Positions 49,822 to 62,567 of a stretch of DNA of 64,000 nt are shown in pieces (position 1 is the first letter of the stretch; each line of letters opens with the position of its first letter). The stretch lies in contig NZ_JABBGM010000005.1 in the NCBI RefSeq assembly GCF_012927405.1, forward strand, positions 62,001 through 126,000, given 5' to 3'. The notes under the pieces were generated by a model. It did not search any database. It saw nothing but the letters and a program-made list of their open reading frames with translations, and was not told where the DNA came from. Origin of the DNA: Novosphingobium olei (GTDB lineage Bacteria > Pseudomonadota > Alphaproteobacteria > Sphingomonadales > Sphingomonadaceae). The position numbers and the translations under genes were made by a program.

Positions 49822-51041
49822 CAGGCGGCCGGCGCCTTGTGAAGCGCGCCACCCTTCATGATCATCGCAAGACGCGCCTTGTCCTGCAGGATGGCGACAT
49901 CCTCGGTCGGGTCGCCGTCGACCAGCAGCAGATCGGCGAGATAGCCTTCCTTCACCTCGCCCACCGGCAGGCCCATCAATTCGCCGCCCAGCCGGGTTCC
50001 CGCCACGAGCGCCTCGGCCGGCGTGTAGCCGAAGTGATCGACGAAGATCTGCAGATCGCGGGCGTTGCGACCGTTGGGGTTGAAGGGGAAGCCATAATCC
50101 CCGCCGATCAGGATCTTCACCCCGCGCGCCTTGAGCGCCGGGACGAGCTTGCGCTCCAGTTCCATGCGCTCGGCCGCGCTGGCCTTGGCCGCGCTCATGT
50201 CGATGTGCGGCGGTGGATTGGCCTCGATCGCCGCGATCGAGACACCCGGCGACGGCGCGTAGAACGTGGAGTCTCGAGCCGCGACCATCGCGTCGGCAGC
50301 CGCTTCGTCGGCGTAGGACGCATGGTAGATGATCCGGGCGCCGGCCTTCAGCGCCAGATCGATGGCTTCCGGGTAATAGGCATGGGTGGCGATCCACAGC
50401 CCGGCTTCCCGCGCTGCGGCACCGGCCGCTTCCATTTCTTCCTTGGTGTACAGCACATGCTGGGCCGTACCGGGCTTGAGCGCATCCTCGCCCGAGACGA
50501 CGAGCTTGATCGAGCGGATTCCGCCCTCCTTGCAGTAGGAGACGAACTGGCGGATTGCATCGGGGCCACGGCCGTTGAACACATCGCCGGTCTCGACGCC
50601 CTCTGCACCTTCCGGGCTCCGCTCGAGCGTGGAAGGCACCAGACGCGGGCCTGGCGTTTCGCCGGCGTCGATGGCGCGAGCGAGCTCCACTTCGATGCCA
50701 TCGGCCAGCGCGCCGGCGGAATAGGCGCTGGTGAATCCGTGATCGAGCAGCACGCGGGCATTGCGCCATGCGGCAACCTTCAGCTCTTCGGGTGGCAGGA
50801 CGAACTGGTGGTAGATCTTTTCGACCGACGAGCCCCAGGTAAGGTGGGCGTGGGATTCGACCAGGCCCGGCATGAGCGTGCGGCCCGCGGCATCGATCAC
50901 GCTGCCTGCGTCACCATCGGCAATCGCGGACGGTCCGAGCGCCACTTTCGCGATCCGGTCGCCGTCGATCAGGACCGAGCCCTGCACCAGAGCGCTTCCG
51001 GTGCCATCGAAAATACGCGCATCACGGATCAGCGTCCGCAT
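49821..51041 (-). CDS. Metal-dependent amidohydrolase
   Basis: A 406-residue amidohydrolase of the imidazolonepropionase-like group. The metal motif is V-E-S-H-A-H-L (HxH); further ligands are likely in A-T-H-A-Y-Y, I-Y-H-A-S and the D of I-G-G-D-Y-G-F. The end has G-Y-L-A-D-L-L-L-V-D-G-D-P, typical of the family. No signal peptide. The substrate is unknown; in this operon it may open a lactone or cleave an acyl bond of the aromatic breakdown products. GGGAGAAG precedes the ATG. First gene of the five-gene aromatic series. Confidence 0.8.
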   Translation of the reverse strand: MRTLIRDARIFDGTGSALVQGSVLIDGDRIAKVALGPSAIADGDAGSVIDAAGRTLMPGLVESHAHLTWGSSVEKIYHQFVLPPEELKVAAWRNARVLLDHGFTSAYSAGALADGIEVELARAIDAGETPGPRLVPSTLERSPEGAEGVETGDVFNGRGPDAIRQFVSYCKEGGIRSIKLVVSGEDALKPGTAQHVLYTKEEMEAAGAAAREAGLWIATHAYYPEAIDLALKAGARIIYHASYADEAAADAMVAARDSTFYAPSPGVSIAAIEANPPPHIDMSAAKASAAERMELERKLVPALKARGVKILIGGDYGFPFNPNGRNARDLQIFVDHFGYTPAEALVAGTRLGGELMGLPVGEVKEGYLADLLLVDGDPTEDVAILQDKARLAMIMKGGALHKAPAA

Positions 51042-51130
51042 AGATCTTCTCCCAGCACTCCCGGACTTCGGCCGGAGCGTCGATGCAATTGCTATTGATC
51101 GTTTTTGAAGGGAGGAAAAATACTGATTCA

Positions 51131-51156
51131 CTATGCAAGCATAGGACCAGATTATA
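51131..51156 (-). promoter_or_regulatory. Inverted repeat and TATAAT hexamer upstream of the aromatic series
   Basis: CTATGC and GCATAG flank AA at 51131-51144, and on the minus strand TATAAT lies at 51151-51156. This is in the 110-bp gap before the amidohydrolase, in the right direction. The dyad is a good candidate site for the LysR protein encoded just upstream. No clear -35 box is seen, as is usual for activator-dependent promoters. Confidence 0.55.
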
Positions 51157-52038
51157 CGTCCGAGGCTACATACTGCAGCAATTGGCGCGCCGCTTCGGAC
51201 AGCAGGTGATCGCGATGCCGCCGGATGCCGACGCTTCGCGTAAAGTTCGCGTCTTCGAGCACGATGGCCCGCAGCACCCCGATCGACAGCTCGGCAGATG
51301 CGACTGCGCGGGGCAGGATCGTCACGCGGTTGCTCGAACGGACGATCGCCTTCGTCGTCAGCAGCGAATCGCACCGGACCACTTCGCGGGGCATCGGCAG
51401 GCCATTGGCGATGAACAGGGCGTCAACCTGACGACGAAAGGCGCCGTGCGCTTCCGGCAGGACCCAGCGCAAGTCACGCGTTGCCGCCAGCGACATCTGG
51501 TCGGGCAAGTCGTCATGGCTGCGCCCGACGATCAGCGTGAACGGATCGCGCGAGATGGTCGTTTCCACGAGATCATCGGGCATCTCCCCGATTTCGGTCG
51601 TCACGAAGGCCAGTTCGATGTCGCCGCTGCGCAGCATCTCGTTAAGCACGCTGTCTGGCCGTTCGACCACGTTGAGGCTGACCTTGACCCCGAGATCGTC
51701 GAACGCCCCGATGGCGCGCGGCAGCAGGCTGACAAGCGCACCGGGCGTGCCACCGATCTGCAAGGGGCCCCAGACCCCGGCACGGACCCCGGCAACCTCG
51801 CTCTCCGCGTCGCGAAGCAGGTTGTTCAACATGCGCGCCCGAAGCGAAAGCGCCTGCCCTTCAGCCGTCAGGACGATGCCGCTTCGCGATCGATCGAACA
51901 GGCGCGCGCCGATCCGCGCCTCCAGCGCGGCGATGGCATTCGAAACCGACGGCTGGGAAAGATTGAGCATCCGCGCCGCCCCGCTGATCGTTCCTGCCTC
52001 ACACACGGCATGGAACGTCAACAGGGCGCGGGGATCGA

Positions 52039-52042
<4 letters not shown>
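51152..52042 (-). CDS. LysR-family transcriptional regulator
   Basis: A 296-residue regulator with the N-terminal winged helix: L-L-T-F-H-A-V-C-E-A-G-T-I-S-G-A-A-R and S-Q-P-S-V-S-N-A-I-A-A-L-E. The rest is the periplasmic-binding-like inducer domain. The naringenin operon of Herbaspirillum is run by a LysR protein (FdeR), which makes a similar role for the genes downstream attractive. It overlaps the rhamnosidase stop by four bases (ATGA), so the regulator is tied to rhamnosidase transcription. Confidence 0.88.
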
Positions 52043-55455
<3,413 letters not shown>

Positions 55456-55494
55456 GCTGCTCACTCCCGATTTGTCTTTGTTATTGGCTGGTTT

Positions 55495-56784
55495 TCAGAC
55501 GATGCCCGCGCCAAGGCCCACGGCCTTGCGCTCCTGCGCCTTGCGCCCGCGATACTGGCTGAGGCGATAGGCTTCGAGCACATCGATCGCGCCGCCGGCC
55601 TCCATCCGCGCCTTGGCGAGGATCGGTGCGACGTCGAGGTTGTAGGCCCGGCGCAGCGCCTGGAAGGCCATCATCGTGTCGTTCGATTCCTGTGCGGCGT
55701 GGAGCGCGGCGCGATCGACCAGCTGCGCCTTGGCGAAGCACTGCGCGATCGTTTCGGCGGATGAGAGCATGGATTCGATCGGGTCGGTCACGTTGTGCGA
55801 CTGGTCGATCATGTAGCTGGGGTTGAAGCCGTCTCGCGGGTTGTTCTCGGCCTCGACCAGCTCGTTGAACACGAGGAACAGCTGGTGCGGGTTGATCGAG
55901 CCGGAATCGAGATCGTCATCGCCGTACTTGCTGTCGTTGAAGTGGAAGCCGCCCAGCTTGCCGAAGCGGTGGAGGCGCGCGACGATCTGCTCGATGTTGA
56001 CGTTGGGCGCATGGTGGCCAAGGTCGACGAGGCACTTGGCCTTGGGGCCGAGTTCCTGCGCTGCGAGGATCGAGGAGCCCCAGTCGCTGATCACGGTCGA
56101 GTAGAACGCCGGTTCGAACATCTTGTGTTCGAGCAGCATGCGCCAGTCATCGGGCAGCGCGGCGTAGATCTGCGCGGCGCCTTCGAGATAGCGGTCGAGG
56201 CTGCGCGCGAAATCCTGCTGGCCGGGAAAGTTGGTGCCATCGCCCACCCACACCGTCAGGTCGGTCGAGCCCAGCTGCTTGCCGATCTCGATGCATTCGA
56301 TGTTGTGGTCCACCGCCTGCTGGCGTGTGGCGGCATCCTGTGCCGACAGCGAGCCGTTGGCGTAGGTATGCGCCTGCCCCTGCTGGTCCTGGAAGGTGTT
56401 GGAATTGACCGCATCGAAGCCGAGGCCGAGGCTGGCGGCTTCATCGCGCAGGGCCTTGTAGTCGCTCACCTTGTCCCAAGGAAAGTGGGGCGACACGCGC
56501 GGGGTGACGCGGCTCAACTGCTGGATGACCGCGCAGTCTTCCAGCTTTTCGTGGATGTTGGTCGGCTCTCCCGGGATCGGGAACTTGGCGAAGCGGGTGC
56601 CGCCGCGCCCCGCGCCCCATGAAGGAACGGCAACCGAGAATCCGGCAACCTTTGCCTTGATCGCATCGATGTCGATGCCGCTGCGCGCGAGCTTGCGGCC
56701 GAGCGCTGCGTAATCGTCTTCCAACGCGTCGAGGTGGGCTGTGTTGCGCTCTGCGATCAGGTCTGCGGAAATGGGAAGGGTCAC
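55495..56784 (-). CDS. rhaI: L-rhamnose isomerase
   Basis: A 429-residue metal-dependent isomerase turning L-rhamnose to L-rhamnulose. It is of the Pseudomonas/Rhizobium RhaI type rather than E. coli RhaA. Metal-site segments show as L-L-E-H-K-M-F-E-P, V-D-L-G-H-H-A-P-N and F-H-F-N-D-S-K-Y-G-D-D-D. The GTG start at 56784 overlaps the hydrolase stop as GTGA. It sits directly upstream of the rhamnosidase gene (39 bp), which couples release and use of the sugar. Confidence 0.9.
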   Translation of the reverse strand: MTLPISADLIAERNTAHLDALEDDYAALGRKLARSGIDIDAIKAKVAGFSVAVPSWGAGRGGTRFAKFPIPGEPTNIHEKLEDCAVIQQLSRVTPRVSPHFPWDKVSDYKALRDEAASLGLGFDAVNSNTFQDQQGQAHTYANGSLSAQDAATRQQAVDHNIECIEIGKQLGSTDLTVWVGDGTNFPGQQDFARSLDRYLEGAAQIYAALPDDWRMLLEHKMFEPAFYSTVISDWGSSILAAQELGPKAKCLVDLGHHAPNVNIEQIVARLHRFGKLGGFHFNDSKYGDDDLDSGSINPHQLFLVFNELVEAENNPRDGFNPSYMIDQSHNVTDPIESMLSSAETIAQCFAKAQLVDRAALHAAQESNDTMMAFQALRRAYNLDVAPILAKARMEAGGAIDVLEAYRLSQYRGRKAQERKAVGLGAGIV

Positions 56785-57719
56785 TTGCTGTCCTTTCGCG
56801 TGAGGAAGCCCTGCATCGAGAGCCACGCGGTGAATTGATCGATCAGGAGAGTGGTGGTCGTGCCGGGTACGCCGAGACCGAAGCCGTGATCGCCCCGCTG
56901 ATAGCCGTGGATTTCCACCGGACGCTTCGCAGCGAGGTAGGCTTGCGCGATCGGAAAGCCCTTGCTGGGAAACAGGCTGTCGTCGAGCGCAATGGCATCG
57001 AACATCGGCGGCGCGTCGGCGGGCACCGGCTCGGCATCCTGCGGACCGTAGATGTAGCCAAGGAAGGCCGGGCGCGAGGGTGTGTCGGCATCGAGACCGA
57101 CGCGGCGCGTGGTCATTGCGCCTGCAGAAAAACCGATCATGCCGACGCGCGCCGGGTCGATCCCGTATTGGGTGGCATGGGCGCGAACCCACGCCACAGC
57201 GGCCTTGCCGTCGGCGGGCGCGGAGGACTTGCCCAGCAGCTCGCCGGTCATCGGATGGCCCAGTTCGCTTTGCAGCGCCGCCCCCATGAACTTGCCCGCT
57301 TCGCCATCGTCCTTGGGTGTGGGGTTGAGGCGGTACTTGAGTACAAAGGCAGCAATGCCGCGATCGGCCAGCGCGCGCGCCACGTTCCACCCTTCGTGGT
57401 CCATGGCGAGCATCATGAACGCCCCGCCCGGCGCGACGACCACTGCCGCGCCCGTGGCCTTGGCAGGATCAGGCAGGACCGGAGTGATCGTAGGCCGGGT
57501 GACATTGCGGACGGCAAGGTCGCGACCCATGAACTTGATCCACTGTTCGCTGGCCGCGCTGCCGGGGGTCTTGTCTCCATAGAGCGCAATCGCTCCGGGT
57601 TCGGCCGGCGCGGCGACCGGTTCCGAAGGCGGCGGCCCGCCTTGCGCGAAGGCAGGCGCAGTCACCGCGACAGTCAGGGCCAGATTCAGGGCAAGCAGAA
57701 CGGCTTTTCTGGCTTTCAT
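56781..57719 (-). CDS. Exported alpha/beta hydrolase (acetylxylan-esterase-like)
   Basis: A 312-residue hydrolase with a signal peptide (about residues 1-26, ending A-F-A-Q). The nucleophile serine is in I-G-F-S-A-G, the oxyanion region in V-A-P-G-G-A-F, and the catalytic histidine in G-D-H-G-F-G. Proteins of this type deacetylate sugars. Between the rhamnulose-1-P aldolase and RhaI genes it may strip acyl groups from rhamnosides in the periplasm. The ATG at 57719 is used since it gives the normal signal peptide. Confidence 0.82.
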   Translation of the reverse strand: MKARKAVLLALNLALTVAVTAPAFAQGGPPPSEPVAAPAEPGAIALYGDKTPGSAASEQWIKFMGRDLAVRNVTRPTITPVLPDPAKATGAAVVVAPGGAFMMLAMDHEGWNVARALADRGIAAFVLKYRLNPTPKDDGEAGKFMGAALQSELGHPMTGELLGKSSAPADGKAAVAWVRAHATQYGIDPARVGMIGFSAGAMTTRRVGLDADTPSRPAFLGYIYGPQDAEPVPADAPPMFDAIALDDSLFPSKGFPIAQAYLAAKRPVEIHGYQRGDHGFGLGVPGTTTTLLIDQFTAWLSMQGFLTRKDSK

Positions 57720-57742
57720 TGCCTTATCCTCTCCCAAGGGCG

Positions 57743-59854
57743 TCAGCGCGTGAAGGCCTGCACGTTGCCCGCATCGACATTGATCATGTTGCCCGTGGAC
57801 TTGGCCGATGCTTCCGAACCCAGCCAGTAGGCAGCTTCGGCAATGTCTTCGGGCAGCACGTCGCGCTTGAGCATCGAGCGGTTGCGATAGTGCGCTTCGA
57901 GTTCGTCGCCCGCGTCGATGCCGTTCGAGGCCGCGCGTTCCTTGCGCCAGTCGCCGTCCCAGATCTTGCTGCCGCGGATGACCGCATCGGGGTTCACGAC
58001 GTTGACGCGGATGCCTTCAGGCGCGCCCTCCAGCGCGAGGCAGCGTGCGAGGTGGTTGGCGGCTGCCTTGGCCGAGGCATAGGCCGATGCGCCAGCTGCA
58101 GCGGCGACCGCGTTCTTCGAACCGATGAACACGACCGACGAACCGCCCTGCTCCTTCATCCGCTTGAGCAGCGGCCAGGCGGCGCGGGCCGTCAGGAAAT
58201 ACCCCTGCGCCAGAACGTCGTAATTGCGGTTCCACAGGTCGAGCGTGGTCTGCTCGATGGGTGCCGACGAAGCGATGCCAGCATTGGCGACCAGCACATC
58301 CAGCCCGCCGAACTCGCGCGCGGTGTATTCGAACGCGGCGGCGACCTGCGCTTCGTCGGTGACGTCGCAGGCCACGGCGCGGACCACGTCCTTGCCGAAC
58401 TGCTTCGCAAACCCCGCACGCACTTCTTCGGCGGCGGTGGCGTCGCGGTCGGCCAGCACCACGCACGCGCCTTCGCGCAGGAATCGGGCGGCCGTCGCCG
58501 CACCGATGCCGCCCGCGCCGCCGGTGACGAGCGCGATCTTGCCGACCATCGGCTTGGGCGCGGGCATCCGCTGCAGCTTGGCCTCCTCGAGAAGCCAGTA
58601 TTCGATGTCGAATGCTTCCTGTTCATCGAGCGCGATATAGTCGCCGATCGCTTCAGCCCCGCGCATAACGTTGATGGCATTGCCATAGAACTCGCCCGCA
58701 AGCCGGGCGGTGGTCTTGTCGGTGGCGAAGGTGATGCGACCGACGCCCGGGACAAGCACGACCACCGGGTTGGAATCGCGCATCGCCGGGCTGTTACCGC
58801 GCTTGCAGCGCTCGTAATAGGCCGCGTAGAGATCGCGATAGGCGGCGATCTGCTCGGCGAGATAGGCATCGTCGGCAAGGCGCGCCGGATCGAGCGTCAG
58901 CGGCGCGATCTTGGTGCGCAGGAAGTGGTCCGGGCACGAGGTGCCGAGCGCGGCGAGGCGCTCAAACTCGACCGAGCCAACGAACTCCAGCGCCTCGGCA
59001 TCGTCCGAGTAGTGGCCGAGCTTGCGACGTGCGCCGGTCATGAAGCCGCGCAGGCGGGGCATCAGATCGGCGGCGATGGCGGCGCGATCGGGATTCGGCG
59101 CGACCTTCTGGCCACCGAACGCGGGCTTGTCGCCCAGCTTGGCGTTGAGGTAGGCCGCAGCATCCGCGATCAGCGAAACGGTATGTTCGTAGCAGGCCTT
59201 GGCACTGTCGGCCCAGCAGATGATGCCGTGGCCAGCGAGCATGACGCCTTCGACACCGGGATTCGCCTCGACGAAATCGCGCAGCATCACGCCCAGCGTG
59301 TAGCCCGGGCGCTTCCACGGCAGCCAGCCGATCTTGCCGCCCCAGATTTCCCTTGTGGCCGCTTCCCCGCCGGACGAGGCCGCGAGCGCAATGATCGCAT
59401 CGGGGTGGACGTGATCGACGTGTGCGAAGGGCAGCAGCGAGTGCAGCGGCGTGTCGATGCTGGCCGCGCGGCCATTCAGGTTGAAGGTGCAATGCGGCAG
59501 GTAGCCGACCATCTTGTCGTCATCGTCGGGCCCAGCATAGTGCGCCTCGAGCCCCAGCAGCTTCGACTGGTAGAGCGTGGCGAAGCCATCGAGCTTCATC
59601 GAGCCGATGTCGCCGCCCGATCCCTTGACCCACAGCACTTCGACCTTCTCGCCGGTCAGTGGGTCGACCTCCTCCAGCTTGGCCGACGTGTTGCCGCCGC
59701 CGAAGTTCGTGACCGTAAGATCGCTTCCGAGCAGGTTCGAACGATAAAGCAGCAGTTGCGCGGGACTGAGCGTCGCGGCGACCGAGTCGTCCCAGCGGCT
59801 GGTTGGCACCGCGAAAGGGATCGCGGCTGCGGAAATCGAGGTCTGGGCGTTCAT
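57743..59854 (-). CDS. rhaE: Bifunctional rhamnulose-1-phosphate aldolase / L-lactaldehyde dehydrogenase
   Basis: A 703-residue fusion. The N-terminal class II aldolase (about residues 1-440) has T-N-F-G-G-G-N-T-S-A-K, H-V-D-H-V-H-P-D and L-A-G-H-G-I-I, with the zinc histidines. The C-terminal SDR (about 445-703) has T-G-G-A-G-G-I-G-A and the catalytic Y-A-S-A-K. It cuts rhamnulose-1-phosphate to DHAP and L-lactaldehyde, then oxidises the aldehyde to L-lactate. This fusion is known from Rhizobium and Bacillus. ATG at 59854 follows AAAGGGA by about 6 bases. Divergent from rhaK. Confidence 0.92.
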   Translation of the reverse strand: MNAQTSISAAAIPFAVPTSRWDDSVAATLSPAQLLLYRSNLLGSDLTVTNFGGGNTSAKLEEVDPLTGEKVEVLWVKGSGGDIGSMKLDGFATLYQSKLLGLEAHYAGPDDDDKMVGYLPHCTFNLNGRAASIDTPLHSLLPFAHVDHVHPDAIIALAASSGGEAATREIWGGKIGWLPWKRPGYTLGVMLRDFVEANPGVEGVMLAGHGIICWADSAKACYEHTVSLIADAAAYLNAKLGDKPAFGGQKVAPNPDRAAIAADLMPRLRGFMTGARRKLGHYSDDAEALEFVGSVEFERLAALGTSCPDHFLRTKIAPLTLDPARLADDAYLAEQIAAYRDLYAAYYERCKRGNSPAMRDSNPVVVLVPGVGRITFATDKTTARLAGEFYGNAINVMRGAEAIGDYIALDEQEAFDIEYWLLEEAKLQRMPAPKPMVGKIALVTGGAGGIGAATAARFLREGACVVLADRDATAAEEVRAGFAKQFGKDVVRAVACDVTDEAQVAAAFEYTAREFGGLDVLVANAGIASSAPIEQTTLDLWNRNYDVLAQGYFLTARAAWPLLKRMKEQGGSSVVFIGSKNAVAAAAGASAYASAKAAANHLARCLALEGAPEGIRVNVVNPDAVIRGSKIWDGDWRKERAASNGIDAGDELEAHYRNRSMLKRDVLPEDIAEAAYWLGSEASAKSTGNMINVDAGNVQAFTR

Positions 59855-59920
59855 GGCATCCCTTTGAAGCATCAGGTCGGCGTTGCGCCGTACGAAGGTG
59901 CTGCTAACATTTCTACTGGA

Positions 59921-59950
59921 AATGATCAACAATGATCGATATTGATCATT
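59921..59950. promoter_or_regulatory. Rha operator: three TGATC repeats at 10-bp pitch within an inverted repeat
   Basis: TGATC occurs at 59923, 59933 and 59943, exactly one helix turn apart. The outer arms AATGATCAA (59921-59929) and TTGATCATT (59942-59950) form a perfect dyad. The site lies in the 119-bp gap between rhaE and rhaK, so it could control both directions. The DeoR protein at 63734 is the likely ligand. Confidence 0.7.
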
Positions 59951-59973
59951 TAACGCAAAGCAGGGAGAGCAGC

Positions 59974-61401
59974 GTGCCGAACGGCACCACCATTGTCATC
60001 GATCTGGGCAAGACGCTCAGCAAGGTCAGTCTCTGGGACCCGGCCGGTCAGATGCTCGACCGCCAGGTGCGGCCGAATACGCCGATCGAAGTCGATGGAG
60101 TGCGCCGACTCGACGCCGGGGGCACCGCACAGTGGCTGCTCGAAACGCTTGGACGGCACGCCGGGCATCCGGTCCGGACGATAGTTCCCGTTGGCCACGG
60201 CGCCGCAGTCTGCGCGCTGGATCAGGGCCGGCTGGCCTTTCCGCCGCTCGATTATGAAGAAGAGCTGCCCGAGGAATTGCTTGCCGAGTATCGCGCGGCA
60301 CGGGACCCGTTTTCGGTCACAGGCTCCCCGGCGCTTTCCGGCGGATTGAATTTCGGCGCGCAACTGTTCTGGATGGAGCGGTTGTATCCGCAGATCATGG
60401 CCCGCGCCGCGCTGGTGCCCTGGGCGCAATACTGGGCCTTTTTCCTGACCGGTCGCGCGGTCAGCGAGGTCACCAGCCTGGGCTGTCATTCAGACCTCTG
60501 GAACCCGCGAGCGCAGGATTTCTCGCCCCTCGCCGAACGCATGGGATGGGCCGAAAAGCTGAAGCCGGTCGTGCGTGCGAGTGATGTAGTCGGCACGCTG
60601 ACGCCGGACATCGCGGCAGCCACGGGTCTTTCACCGGACGTCGAAGTCCTGGCGGGGTTGCACGATTCGAACGCCGCGCTTCTCGCCGCGCGCGGATTTG
60701 CCGAGATTGCGGACAACGAAGCGACCGTCCTTTCGACCGGCACCTGGTTCATCGCGATGCGGACACCGCAAAGAGTGCCGGCACGGACCGTTGACACGGC
60801 GGTGCTGCCGGAAGAGCGCGATTGCCTGGTCAATGTCGATGCCTACGGCAATCCGGTGCCCTCGGCGCGCTTCATGGGTGGGCGCGAAATCGAAACGCTG
60901 ATCGAGATCGATACTCGCAGGGTCGACATCAAGCCCGATCAGCCGGCGCTGCTTGCGGCGGTGCCCGAAGTGCTCAGGAACAACCGCATGATCCTGCCCA
61001 CCCTGTGCGGCGGTTGCGGCCCGTACCCGAACGCGACCTTCACCTGGGTCAACCGGCCGGACGACTGGTACGAACGCCGGGCCCTTGCCTGCCTTTACGC
61101 CGCGCTGGTCGCCGACACGTCGCTGGACCTTATCGGCGCATCGGAGCGCCTGCTGGTTGAAGGGCGCTTTGCCGAAGCTGAAGTCTTCGTGCGCGCACTC
61201 GCCACACTTCGCCCGGATTGCCAGGTCTTCACCGCCATCGCGCACAACGATGTATCCTTCGGTGCCCTGCGGCTGATCGATCCGGGCCTCAAACCGCAGG
61301 GCGACCTGGTGCGGGTGCGACCGCTCGATGCCGATCTCGATACCTATCGCAGTCGCTGGCTGGCAGAAGTGGAAGCCGCAAACGTGAGCAACGCCGCATG
61401 A
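59974..61401 (+). CDS. rhaK: L-rhamnulokinase (FGGY family)
   Basis: A 475-residue sugar kinase making rhamnulose-1-phosphate with ATP. The phosphate loop is [10 protein letters not shown], and the second domain has the catalytic aspartate in A-G-L-H-D-S-N-A and the ATP segment S-T-G-T-W-F. It is of the alphaproteobacterial RhaK type. The start is set at the GTG at 59974 because GGGAG lies six bases before it; an ATG at 59932 would sit inside the operator repeats. ATGA overlap with lldD. Confidence 0.88.
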   Translation: MPNGTTIVIDLGKTLSKVSLWDPAGQMLDRQVRPNTPIEVDGVRRLDAGGTAQWLLETLGRHAGHPVRTIVPVGHGAAVCALDQGRLAFPPLDYEEELPEELLAEYRAARDPFSVTGSPALSGGLNFGAQLFWMERLYPQIMARAALVPWAQYWAFFLTGRAVSEVTSLGCHSDLWNPRAQDFSPLAERMGWAEKLKPVVRASDVVGTLTPDIAAATGLSPDVEVLAGLHDSNAALLAARGFAEIADNEATVLSTGTWFIAMRTPQRVPARTVDTAVLPEERDCLVNVDAYGNPVPSARFMGGREIETLIEIDTRRVDIKPDQPALLAAVPEVLRNNRMILPTLCGGCGPYPNATFTWVNRPDDWYERRALACLYAALVADTSLDLIGASERLLVEGRFAEAEVFVRALATLRPDCQVFTAIAHNDVSFGALRLIDPGLKPQGDLVRVRPLDADLDTYRSRWLAEVEAANVSNAA

Positions 61402-62543
61402 TCGCCGCCTCGATCCCCGACTACCGCGAACTCGCCCGCAAGCGGCTGCCCCGGTTCCTGTTCGAATACATCGACGGCGGCTCGTATGCGGAAGTGACGC
61501 TGCGCCGGAACATCGCCGACCTCGAAAACATAGCGCTACGCCAGCGGGTGCTGCGCGACATGTCGCAACTCGACCTTTCGACCGAGCTGTTCGGCCAGAG
61601 ACAGGCCTTGCCTGTCGCCCTTGCGCCGATCGGCCTCGCCGGGATGAACGCAAGGCGCGGCGAATGCCAAGCCGTGCGCGCAGCCGAAACGGCGGGCATC
61701 CCCTTTACCCTTTCGACCGTCTCTGCCTGCTCGATGGCCGAAGTCGCCCGCTCCGCCAGCCGGCCGTTCTGGTTCCAGCTCTACATGATCCGCGACCGCG
61801 GCTTCGTCCGCGAGCTGTTGCAGGAAGCGGTCGAGCTCAAGTGCTCGACGCTGGTCTTCACCGTCGACATGCCGGTGCCGGGAAGCCGCTATCGCGATTA
61901 CCACTCGGGCCTTGCCGGCGCGCCGGGCCTGCAGGGGGCGGTGCGCCGCGCCCTGCAAGGTGCAATGAAGCCAGACTGGGCTTGGGACGTGGGCGTCATG
62001 GGCCGGCCCCACGCGCTCGGCAACGTCGCCCGCAAGCTGCAGGGCAAGACCGGGATCGAGGACTTCTTTGCCTGGATGCGCGAGAACTTCGACAACTCGA
62101 TCTCGTGGAAGGATCTCGATTTCATCCGCTCGGAATGGAACGGTCCGTTGGTGATCAAGGGGCTGCTCGATCCCGAGGACGCGCGCGAAGCCGCCGCGAT
62201 CGGCGCCGATGGTATCGTCGTTTCGAACCACGGCGGCCGACAGCTCGATGGCGTGCTGTCCACCGCACAGGCGCTGCCTCCCATTGCCGAGGCTGTGGGC
62301 GACCAGCTCACCGTGCTTGCCGACGGGGGTGTGCGTTCGGGCCTGGACGTTCTGCGCATGCTGGCGCTCGGGGCGAAAGGTGTCTTGCTTGGCCGGGCCT
62401 GGGCCTTTGCCCTTGCCGCGCGCGGGCAGGCCGGGGTCGAGCACATGCTCCGCCTGATCGACGCCGAGATGCGCGTCGCGATGACGCTCACCGGCGTCAC
62501 CTCCATTGCCGAGATCGACCGGTCGATCCTCGCACAACGATAA
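61398..62543 (+). CDS. lldD: FMN-dependent L-lactate dehydrogenase
   Basis: A 381-residue alpha-hydroxy-acid dehydrogenase oxidising L-lactate to pyruvate and passing electrons to the quinone pool. Marks: [19 protein letters not shown], and [10 protein letters not shown], which has the catalytic histidine and FMN contacts, then L-A-D-G-G-V-R-S-G. In the rhamnose operon it finishes the path: lactaldehyde to lactate (RhaE) to pyruvate. It overlaps rhaK by four bases. Confidence 0.92.
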   Translation: MIAASIPDYRELARKRLPRFLFEYIDGGSYAEVTLRRNIADLENIALRQRVLRDMSQLDLSTELFGQRQALPVALAPIGLAGMNARRGECQAVRAAETAGIPFTLSTVSACSMAEVARSASRPFWFQLYMIRDRGFVRELLQEAVELKCSTLVFTVDMPVPGSRYRDYHSGLAGAPGLQGAVRRALQGAMKPDWAWDVGVMGRPHALGNVARKLQGKTGIEDFFAWMRENFDNSISWKDLDFIRSEWNGPLVIKGLLDPEDAREAAAIGADGIVVSNHGGRQLDGVLSTAQALPPIAEAVGDQLTVLADGGVRSGLDVLRMLALGAKGVLLGRAWAFALAARGQAGVEHMLRLIDAEMRVAMTLTGVTSIAEIDRSILAQR

Positions 62544-62567
62544 AACGACAAGGAAGGGATTGGATCG

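Noticed and set aside
59932..59973. ATG at 59932 as start of rhaK
   Set aside because: It lies within the operator repeats and lacks a ribosome binding site, while the GTG at 59974 follows GGGAG at good distance.
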